Part shown: positions 55,090 to 64,000 of the stretch, piece by piece
How positions within the stretch are numbered: position 1 is the first letter of the stretch
How the letters are laid out: the number at the start of each line of letters is the position of its first letter
Origin: Neckera pumila
Lineage: Eukaryota > Streptophyta > Bryopsida > Hypnales > Neckeraceae
Assembly (NCBI GenBank): GCA_963969595.1
Contig: OZ018409.1
Coordinates: 32,005,282 to 32,069,281 of the forward strand
Direction: 5' to 3'
Length of the DNA stretch: 64,000 bases
Made by a program: the position numbers and the translations under genes
The notes under the pieces: generated by a model
Database searches by the model: none
What the model saw: the letters and a program-made list of their open reading frames with translations, nothing else
Told to the model about the DNA's origin: nothing

Positions 55090-58000
55090 ATGATGGTGAG
55101 ATTCATGCTAGCATGGTTTGCTCTCATTCTTTTTGTATTGTCAACTATTGCCGTAGCTAAGGAAGAGCAACATACAAATTTGGACGGCAACGTTGCGTTA
55201 CATTACAACCTTGAAGATGAGATTGACACAGAAGGGATGGAGATGGAGATGGAGGTGGAGGAAGAGAAGTTGCCCAAGAAATTGTGCAAGTGCAAGAGAT
55301 CGCACCACAAACACAGGAACCGCACGCGCCCGGCATTCACGAGTCGAGACATTGATGAGTTGAATGTGATTTTGAATGCTGAGTATTTGGAGGCTGAATT
55401 TTTCTTGCATGCTGCTTATGGCTATGGGCTTGATCAATTCAATGGCACTTCCCTTAATGTCACCGGCCCGGCTCCTTGCGGCGCACAAACCGCACACACG
55501 GGACGATTTATTGAGCATTTGGCCAAAGAGTTTGGGCTCCAGTCTTTGGGCCACATCAGGTCTCTCTTGGTTCATACTTTTTGATGTGCAAGCGGTACAA
55601 TTTTTGGAAAAGAAAAAGGTTGGTTTGAAAGTGTGCATGTAGTGATCTCAACCCAAGAAGGATGAATTGGTTACTATGGAAATCATCCTTTTTGGTATAG
55701 TGTGATTCAGCTACTGAAAAAAATATCAAAAGCACTCATTGGAGATCAAACTACTATGCTAGACCTTCCCTTTTCACACAAAAATTCCAAGGATGAACAT
55801 ATGCACTTCTGCCTTACATAGAAGGATTCTTTGTTATCCACTGGACCACTCTATTCTGCAATGTCCTTACAGGGTCAATTGAGTATTGTATTGGGTTCAT
55901 ATCATACCATGTCAACAAGCAACAAGATTGTAACTATAGTCACCGCAAGATGTAGTACATTGCATGAAATATTCAATTTAGAATAGTCATAGATGAGATT
56001 AGCAACAAATGCAAACAAAGTGTGGATTGAAAGTTGTATTCATTGCATACAAGCAAAAGAGGGTATGCCACATTTGTTTTTGAAAAGTGGAGGTGGCTAT
56101 GATCTAGATTGAGTATTGCATAAGATACCTACAACTTGCTGTGTAGTGTGTGCATGTCATACTAAGTTGTGGAGCAACAAAGCTGTGACAATGCCTACCA
56201 CAAGCCACTGCATGCACTACTCAATTTAGCATAGGCATTGTTGACATCACCAACAAATGCAAGCAAGTGTTGCAAGTTGCATTTGTTGTATACAAAGCAA
56301 GAAGCAATTCCAGTCAACGCATGACCTAGGTCCATGGCCATAGATTTTAAAAAAGAAACGAGATTGTCTACTATAGCTTCAAATACTGCTCGAGATTCAA
56401 CCGATCTAGATGTTGTGTCCATTTAAGAGAATATCTTGACCATTTCTTGCAAGAGAGATGACTACTATTGACATGATCATTGATTTTGAATGACCTAATG
56501 ATTTTTAGCTACTTAAGCAGCCCCTCTCAAAAATTTGCAACAAATTTATATTCTATTTGAATATAATAATTTCAATTGTTGTTGGATTCCCTCATAGTTG
56601 TTGATGGTTGGGTGTCTGACAGGGAGATTTCAAGCAAATTAGGAGACAAGGCAATTGCAAGACCTACTATAGACATTAGCCGGCATGTATGGGGAGGCCT
56701 CTTCAATGAAGCATTTGGGAGGAAGTTAAAGCCGGCATTTGATCCCTATACTACTGGCAACCATTTCTTATTGGCTGCATACATGTTGCCCTATATTAGC
56801 TACACAGGCTTGGTGGCCTTGAATGCCCACGTAGAAGGCAAATGTGCTCGCAATGTAAGCATATATTCAAACCTTTGAAACAAAAATTGCATAAAAATCT
56901 CTTATATATGAATTTTGGCTCCATCAAGATTATAAAACTCATGACTATGGTTGTTTTGTCAGACCCATTATGGTCCATGTCTGAGTTGTAGGAAGTATAT
57001 TAAATGGTGTCATATTGGACATGTGTCTAGCATGTTAGATGTGCTTGTAGAATTACTAGAATTTTCTTGAATTTTTTTGGATATTTTCAAATATTCTTGA
57101 TATAGTTTAAGAATCTACCTATTAGACGGAAGGGGAGGGATCTATACAATATCTTGAACATTGTGTCATGGTATTTGCCCCTGTGTTTAATAGAACATTA
57201 CTTATCTAGACTATTTGTTTCCAAGAGTCAAAGCATGGAGGTAAGAATTTCCATTTCTATGGGTAGCTAAAAATTCAATCCAAATAAGTTTTACCAGGTT
57301 AGAGAAATTATCTTTTGAAAATTATATAGCTGGACCAGTTGGAAGGAGAGTAAGAAGCCAAAAATTGATAGCATGAAGATTTGATTCAAAGAAATGAACT
57401 AAAAGCTTAAATGGCTCCAAAATACAACTTTAATTCATAGCTCTATAACCCCATTACTTTCTTATACTAATTTTTTTGCCTCAAGACAAAAAAAGAGGAT
57501 ACTTTGATTGATAATTGACAAAAGCTATATATGAGAAAATTTGAGTAGGATCTTATTTAAAAAGCAAACTAATGCAATAAAGAGAGAGCCTCTTGTAGTA
57601 GAGTTGCTTGTTTGGAATACACAAAAGTGTGACACTTAAAAAATAATAATTAATTATTCTTTTATATGGAGGCAATGAATGGCAGTTAGTGGCAAGGCTA
57701 GCAGGAGTGAAAGGGGCAGAGGATGCATCAATTCGGACAGTGTTGTACCAACGGAGAAGGCAAGTGGTTGAGCGATATAACATGACAGTGGGTGAATTCA
57801 CAACCGTGTTGTCTGCATTGCGGGAGAAGTTGGATACAGACAATCGCACGGTGACAGACCCCCAAAAGCCGGGTAATACCTTCACTTTGCCTGTCACTAT
57901 TGATGAAGGCGTACTTGTGCCCGGTAGTGACACTCCTGAGAATTTGCTCACCGGCAACATCATCATCGTCAATGCCAATTCTTTGTCTGTGGGACGAAGC

Positions 58001-59516
58001 CCTGAACAGGTGCCTATTCAGAACACTACAATGCTACAATGATTTGTCTTAATAGTGCATGTGACTAATTTACCAAAAATCACAATATTTATAATTAGTT
58101 CATGTTGAAATAGTAATATTGTCTTTGATGATTAGAGTCGCCATTCCCTACTAAATAATTAATTAAAGTTGGCATATGTGATTCAACATATGCCTAAATA
58201 TAAAAAGTTTCATTTTCCCCATATATTTTTTTTGAAAAAATGTTATTCTATGAATTACGGCATATGCATTTACAAGTATTCTTGTCCACCCTGACCACCA
58301 AATATGGTATTTTGTACCAATTTGCACAAAATAAATACCTCTAGTAATACTAATTTTGTATGTGACACTTATTTCCCATCCCTACTATTTGGGCAAATCA
58401 ATGTACCTAAATTAATTCAATAACATTTAGTCAAGTAAAATGAGATGGAAGCTAAATAATATAGGTGGTTTTTGCAATATGAACGTAAAAGAACTGTGAG
58501 ACCTAATTTGGTCTTTTTAGTCCTTTAGGGATTAGCCAACTCTAGTATGGTCTTTATACTACTTAGAATCTTCCTTTCAAAAACCTTCAATACAAATATT
58601 CCATCATCTTCTAAAGTGCCACAGAAGGTCTTAGGGAAGAAATCTTTAGATTGTAGAATGTTATGAATGATCTTTTTGTACATAAAAAAAAATTTAAGCA
58701 TCAAAGCAATGTTGTCAAAAGATATATACTTGGTCATATGAAAGTAGCTCCTTATTATAAGAAGTAACATAAGGGATGTTGGTGTTTATTACAATGAAGC
58801 CCTATTTTCATGTTCATTGAATATATGTACAAGTGAATTGGTATTAATCATATTTCACCAATATCACAAAATCAAAAACACAATAAACAATGACAAACAT
58901 CAAACAAACATCTAAAATGAACCACTATTCACGATTTTCTTTTCTTTTCTTCTAAGAATATTCCATATTAGAACAATGGCCATTACCACAATAGTAGGAT
59001 CTTATTCAATGACATTATCATCAACTCATAAGGACACCACAATGTCAAAGAAAATGAAAAGGTTATAAGATGTAACCATCCTCGTCCATTCCAACATTTA
59101 GTTACCACCAAATAATCAGGTCCGTTGATGTACGTTTCAAATGGGGTTCAAGGTGAAAATCTCTTCTAGAAAATAGATGGCTCATTGGGAAATAAAAAGC
59201 CCCAAACTGAGTTCAAGAGTTCTTACCCATAAGTAAAATAAGCATACCCAAATCAACACTACGCTTTGATGTTGTACATTTGATATCCCTAAATGTAGGA
59301 TTCTCACAAATATTGTTTGTTTTCTTAGTCTGTTGTTTTTTGGTATATTTTATCTTAACCTGACACACATTTGCAAAGAAAAGGACTGATGATGTTGTGT
59401 GTGCACAGATTCTGCAAGTACTGTATGGAACCGGCAATGCCTCCATTCCAGGCCTGTTCTTCCCACACGGCGCCAACGGGAAGATTGCTGCAAAGTATCT
59501 GTCGGCACAGGCTTAA
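55090..59516 (+). CDS. Secreted ferritin-like desiccation-related protein (PCC13-62 type)
   Basis: Exons 55090-55559, 56623-56854, 57686-58009 and 59409-59516 splice cleanly (GT-AG) to 377 residues. Residues 1-23 are a signal peptide (MLAWFALILFVLSTIAVA core). An acidic stretch EMEMEVEEE (51-59) and a basic Cys/His patch KLCKCKRSHHKHRNRTR (64-80) follow. The ferritin_2 domain starts at about residue 86 with LNVILNAEYLEAEFFLHAAY, FIEHLAKEFGLQSLGHIR, then FDPYTTGNHFLLAAYMLPYI, TGLVALNAHVEG, and LARLAGVKGAEDASIRT, closing with ILQVLYGTGNA, PGLFFPHGANGKIA and YLSAQA. Such proteins, known from Craterostigma PCC13-62, accumulate in drying tissue and are apoplastic or cell-wall associated; metal binding is not established. 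Family members are usually about 310-330 residues, so the acidic/basic N-terminal insert is extra. NRT, NGT and NVT are possible N-glycosylation sites. Confidence 0.9.
55649..55878. mobile_element. TTAA-type MITE, family 4, copy 4, in intron 1 of the ferritin-like gene
   Basis: The edges TCAACCCAAG and TTACAGGGTCAA are worn TTAACCC...GGGTTAA ends. The interior (ATCATCCTTTTTGGTATAGT, GAACATATGCACTTCTGCC) is the inverse of copies 1 and 3. It lies about 90 bases after the exon 1 donor and seems tolerated. Confidence 0.75.
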
Positions 59517-59820
59517 CAGTACATTTTCTCAAACTTTCTTAAAACTTTCAGTACGGTAATATGTTTTCTGTGATTGTTGCCTCGCAACACTAAACTTCAC
59601 AAATGAAACAAGCCCTCCGCTTAGTTGTGTAGTTTGCAAATCAAAACAAGACTATGCTAGTTGCGTACTATGCAAATCAAAGACTTGTGTCCTTTTCCTC
59701 ATCGACCTGGTAGAGTGTACAGTCAATGTGAACCAAAATTTAATAATTCAGCAAGATAAAAAAAAAGCTCAATAATTGATTGCATACCTCACAAGATTGG
59801 GCAACACAAAGATTAGAATA

Positions 59821-60138
59821 AAGGTATGTGCACATACAATCAACACTAATTACAACTGAGCATAGTTATTATTATTAAACATTAATTGTTTTTGTTAGAT
59901 CTTAATGGCAGTTCAAAGGAAATTCCAACACACTTTAGCTTACATTATTAGGACGCTGTTATGAATTAGTTATGAATATTCAAAGTATGGTCTCTAGGTG
60001 TACCAAAAACCCAGCAATGGGCTCTCAGAGACTTCCATGTTTTGATAGTGTACATTTTATGTTCTCAATATCTTTTTGGTTCAAATGTCGGTGTCGCATT
60101 TAGGTAGGGCAGTGATGATTATGGGTGTGTACATACCT
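59821..60138 (+). mobile_element. TA-target MITE, AGGTATG family, copy 1
   Basis: AAGGTATGTGCACATAC at the left, GTGTGTACATACCT at the right, TA on both sides. The interior AGTTATGAATATTCAAAGTA and TCTAGGTGTACCAAAAAC recurs inversely in 61141-61438. It lies about 450 bases downstream of the MED20 stop codon. Confidence 0.85.
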
Positions 60139-60592
60139 TAGCCAATTCTCAAGGTCAGAGCAGAGCAGTACCTGCGATGAGAGTGGGCAACTTGGCCCAA
60201 TTCCAACGGTGAAAACTACAACAACTTCACGAAAAAGTGCCAATCATTTCATGGGATTCACGTGACTGAACGCCACGAAATAATGCAACATCAAAAACTG
60301 TCAGTACAGTTGCCATTCTACACGATATAAGCTTTAAATATTGGCTCCAAAATCACTCTAAAACCCCCAACAATGGTGAGATTCACCAATGAGCACAATC
60401 CTGTGTTCTGTACAACCAAAGCTGACAAAAGCTTTCACCTCTACAGCATGTTTCCTGTCACAGCAGAAAGATGGTCTAGGCTTTTGAAACAGTGCAGATG
60501 CTCCCCATCATTTGAGCCAAAGTTCATGGAACATCAATCAGACTGGAGATCTTACAGCATGCAAAAAAGTGACAGCCAAATCTTCATCAATG

Positions 60593-62812
60593 TCACACTC
60601 TTTGTTGAGAGAGAAGAAACGCCATGAGTGTAACATACTGGAGAGAAGTGTGCTGCCACGAGTATAGATCTGGGAGAGAGAATTCAGCAAAGTGGGGCTC
60701 TAAAGGCACAAATTGACCCGTCGTAATCCCTTTGTGCAAGGACTCCATGAAGTCCTGCACTACTCTTCGAGATTGCGCCACAGATGACAACGGCTTATAG
60801 TCCACCTGCAAGTATTAAAAAAAAAGGCCTGTGAGCAAACGTCTAAGTACAAACCAAAGTCAACAATCGCACATGTCTCTAACCCCAATAGAGATGTAAA
60901 AATTTCATATGCCTTTTTCATGGAATCCTCAATACAATCCTTAGTACGATCCCCAATACAATCCTTAGTACGATTCCCAATACAATTCTGAGTACGATCC
61001 CCAATACAATTCTTGATACAATCCCCAATGCAATCCTCGGTACAATCCCCAATACAATCCTCAATGTTTTCCTCACTGATTGAAAAATTTAAAAACTCTA
61101 TTTGACAATCTTAGAATGCCACTATTCCTATGATTGCGTAAGTTCTGTACACCCATAATCAACATTGCCCGACACCGACAATTGGACCAAAAAGTGTCAT
61201 AGAAACCTAGATATTCATTACACAAGAAGTACACATGAGAGTCTACTGTCAGTTTTTGGTACGCCAAGAGATGATACTTTGAAATTCATAACTTATCCAT
61301 ATAGTGTCCAAATAATGAATGCTAGAGTGTGTTGGAATCCTCTTTCAAATGCGAATACGATCTACTGAAAATAATCTATGTCTAATATTAATAACTATGC
61401 TCAGTTGTAATTAATGACAATTATAGGAGCGCATACCTTATCACAATTCTAATAGGCTTAAGAAATCCTTTCTTTGGGATGACGGACCCAACGTGCTACT
61501 ATTACGCGTAACGCATGTCTCAATATCATTAAATACCAGAACTTATTACAGTTTTGAACCATAGCTTCGTTTCTTCCCTTTCAGCAGTTTCGAGCTATTG
61601 CTTCGTCTCTCCCCTTTTTACAGTTCTGAACGAGTGCTTAATCTCCTACCTCGAGGAAGGAACAACATTAAAATGGAATGCAATGACCGTCAGGATACCG
61701 AAATCAGAACGAAGTAACATAAAATAAAACAAAAAGAATAGAAATAAAACGCAACAGACCTCTAAAATGATGCCCCGCAGATTTTCGGTAGTAGCCAGAA
61801 TTGCCCTGCCTGCTTTGACGTGGAAGTCTCCCAATTCGTATTGAAATCCCTACATAAAAAGTTCTGAAACTCAGCATCGTTTTTCTCATAACAGCTTCAA
61901 GCACTGGTCAACAAGAGGAAAGAAAATGCGAGTAACGTTTGGGGAACTCACTTCGAAAAGAATAGTGAGCCTGTTCCGATACACTTGCAGCTTCTCCATA
62001 ATGGATTGCATGGTGGCATCAGCCTCCACCACCATATGCTCTTGCCTCAATGCAAAATAGTATTTATCAGGCACCTCCTCAAACGACACCCCCCATAACT
62101 CCCTTGCACACTCCACCGGAACCACTGCCTCTGCAAGATGGTAGACGATACTATTTACATACTGCAAGCATTTTTAATATGCAGGAGAGTGGTTCTTGGA
62201 AGACGAATAGACTAGAATTTTATCACTATATCTGGATTTCCTATGATATCATTCAAAGTTTGTGGTTTTGTGCCATTGGAAGTGACAATAGACAACCCCA
62301 TAACATAAATAGCCATAGCCAATTAGCCAAGTCATACTTACAGAATACGCTAACGAATCCAACCAAGTGTATAAATATATGAAGTGCTGATGCTACCAGG
62401 GGTCAGTCAAGAGAAAGGAGGATTAAGACCCCCAGGGTTTGAGTATCTTGTACCTTTCATAACAACGCACTTAATCAACATTAGGGTTTAGAGTTGCAAA
62501 AAACATCATATGCTTGCTTTGTTTTGCACAAGATGATGATTCCCACATCAAAATCATCATCATATTGATAATTTTGACGGGGGAACAAAACATATGATGT
62601 CTAATAAAATTCTGAACAAATCAGGTGCAAAAAATCTTGTGAAGGAGGAATATACCTCGTTGATTGGGACGGAACTGCGAAGCTGTAATCGACCATCGAA
62701 ACGTCTTCAAACCATGCAAGGCTTCGATGCGCTTGAAGGCGTCGAACAACGTTTGGCTGCTCACTGTTCCGCCTACAGTGGGCTGCCAGTAGTAAAGCCT
62801 GCCATCATTCAT
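60593..62812 (-). CDS. MED20: Mediator complex subunit 20
   Basis: Minus-strand exons 62812-62656, 62130-61952, 61849-61760 and 60805-60593 total 639 bases, 212 residues, with GT-AG borders at every junction; plant MED20 is about 219. It begins MNDGRLYYWQPTVGGTVSSQ, aligned with the plant [20 protein letters not shown] start, so the ATG is well placed; an in-frame TGA lies 15 bases upstream. Conserved blocks are LWGVSFEEVPDKYYFALR, VVEADATMQSIMEKLQVYRN, GFQYELGDFHVKAG, TTENLRGIILE, LEPHFAEFSLPDLYSWQHTS and LQYVTLMAFLLSQ. MED20 sits in the Mediator head module with MED18 and MED8 and helps RNA polymerase II initiation, including at microRNA genes in plants. The last intron (954 bases) contains a minisatellite and a MITE; a second inverse MITE copy lies beyond the stop. 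Confidence 0.93.
60928..61070. repeat. Minisatellite of 12/24-bp units in MED20 intron 3
   Basis: Alternating AATACAATCC and TTAGTACGATCCCC words make about eleven 12-bp units. The array is followed by TTTTCCTCACTGATTGAAAA. The same arrangement, shorter, is at 165-228. Confidence 0.9.
61141..61438 (-). mobile_element. TA-target MITE, AGGTATG family, copy 2, in MED20 intron 3
   Basis: AGTTCTGTACACCCATAATC at the left and GAGCGCATACCT at the right, TA on both sides (61139-61140, 61439-61440). It is the inverse of 59821-60138, with about 75-80 percent visual identity. Inserted in intron 3 between the minisatellite and exon 3. Confidence 0.85.
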
Positions 62813-64000
62813 CGCACGACATTGTCAAGCTCTCTTCCGCATGAAAATGTAACCTAACGAAGTTGAAATCAGCAAATGCTACCTATGAACAGCGCAATTC
62901 TAACAAATCATTCGCCATATCCTAATTTCCAATATTCAGGTTACAGCAACCGATAGAAATTTGCTGCCTACAATTTCAAATGGCACAACCACCGTTTGAA
63001 TACAGATGAAACTAAGTGGAAAAACAGAGACACCATAAGAAGCGCCTGTTTTCACTGCCCTTCCAATACTAAGAAGCTCCCTAAACCCTAAACCCTAATT
63101 CTTGGACGGAAGCCGATTGGGAGGCTATCTTCTTCACCAGAAACGCCAATAAAACAAATTAAAAATACAGTAGAATCAATGAAGGTGAGAGTATTGTACC
63201 ACTTGACTGTCATCTCCAATGCGCAACAATTTCAGCAAAACAGAGCTTCTCCTCGCCAATGCAGAAAAACACTTCCTCGTCTTCTTCTTCTACTCTAATT
63301 GAATACTGACTCAACGTCGCAAGCCCCAATCCCACTGCAATGCGTTCCCACACAACAAGCAAAATCGGAAACCCTAACTTCCCCAGAAACCCCAAACCCC
63401 AAAAACTAAAAACTAAAATCCAAATCCCCAGAACCACGTAGTTTTTTTAACTTTGGGAAACCGTTTCCCCTTGCAGCCACAAACCTGGAACAATGCCGAC
63501 ATCTATCAAATCCTTCCGAAATCAATCTCATCGCCCCCACACACCCAAACCCTGAGCCTTAAACCCTAAGCCCTATGGTATCAGAAACCTCATCCTGACA
63601 AGAAAAAACAACAATAAAAAATCGACTGACGGAGTCGTCACTCATCACCGGCCGTCCGTCAGTGCTTCAAACTCGGTCGGCGAGAAAGCTGCAAAAGGAA
63701 AAGAATAGCATTAATAATAATATAAAAAAGAATCGGAACAATGAATCCAGTTATGTGAACAGGAAGGAAAGTCAGTGGGAGGTAGTCAAGGCAAGGATGA
63801 GAAAGAGCAACATGGAGGGTACATGGCCATAAAGACGACCGTGCGGCGAGCTTCACACACTTTCCTTGAAAATCGAGCCTCCCCACAAATGTAGCTCAAT
63901 TTAGTGAAATTTTATCCAAAAAAACTTATTGCTCAAGGAAATGTGAAAATCATCTATGTAAAATTTGAATGTTCCGTCAGCACATGGAGCCGGCAACTTG
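62813..64000 (-). other. Upstream region of MED20
   Basis: Several AAACCCTAAACCCTAA-type telobox words (63080-63097, 63545-63575) and AACCCTAACTTCCCC lie upstream; teloboxes are common in promoters of plant housekeeping genes. A 75-codon minus frame at 63437-63210 is hydrophobic then acidic and unrecognised; it may be leader sequence. No other gene is evident to the window end. Confidence 0.45.

Noticed and set aside
58505..58535. GTCCTTTAGGGATTAG as a family 1 TTAA element
   Set aside because: It is a single end without an opposite terminus or matching interior; at most a solo fragment.
60373..60627. 84-codon plus-strand frame
   Set aside because: It runs antisense into MED20 exon 4 and through its 3' flank; no homology.

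Overview
This is a eukaryotic nuclear segment from a land plant or other streptophyte. It is AT-rich, with spliced genes that use ordinary GT-AG introns. The protein families include plant-type ones (barley-type pathogen-related protein, desiccation-related ferritin-like protein, plant-like MED20). The lineage cannot be fixed from sequence alone. There are no bacterial operons, CRISPR arrays or convincing RNA genes.

Genes, rebuilt exon by exon: a NOP10-like H/ACA snoRNP gene (minus, 383-1058) whose 5' flank carries a broken XPD/ERCC2 helicase fragment (1146-1670); a pathogen-related protein gene (minus, 17350-19832) with its last exon not found; a membrane-anchored divergent cyclophilin (plus, 47068-49016); a secreted ferritin-like desiccation-related protein (plus, 55090-59516); and Mediator subunit MED20 (minus, 60593-62812). 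The first 80 bases may be the C-terminal end of another plus-strand gene. One or two weak gene candidates lie at 31.2-33 kb.

Most of the rest is transposon-derived. The most striking material is a set of about 0.9-kb elements that begin TTAACCCCTAAAGGACC and end with its inverse. They fill 4.0-13.5 kb and 41.2-44.3 kb. Nested insertions give internal empty-site comparisons showing that each insertion duplicated exactly TTAA, with termini CCC...GGG; this is the piggyBac signature. Other non-autonomous families with the same TTAA logic but different sequences also occur (248, about 214, about 230 and 821 bp).

Other mobile DNA includes four TA-target MITE families, a decayed pogo/Tigger-like DDE transposase (13.85-15.5 kb), PIF/Harbinger-type elements with TTA or TAA duplications (one retaining a transposase N-terminus), an ATTAG-ended TIR family, a LINE zf-RVT remnant, Stowaway-like MITEs, and two very long foldback elements (21.6-22.1 and 50.1-50.7 kb). 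Introns of the pathogen-related and MED20 genes also hold tandem repeats, a perfect 53-bp palindrome and a MITE. The long stretches at 25.4-27.2, 34.2-37.2 and 53.7-55.1 kb are AT-rich and hold nothing I can name.
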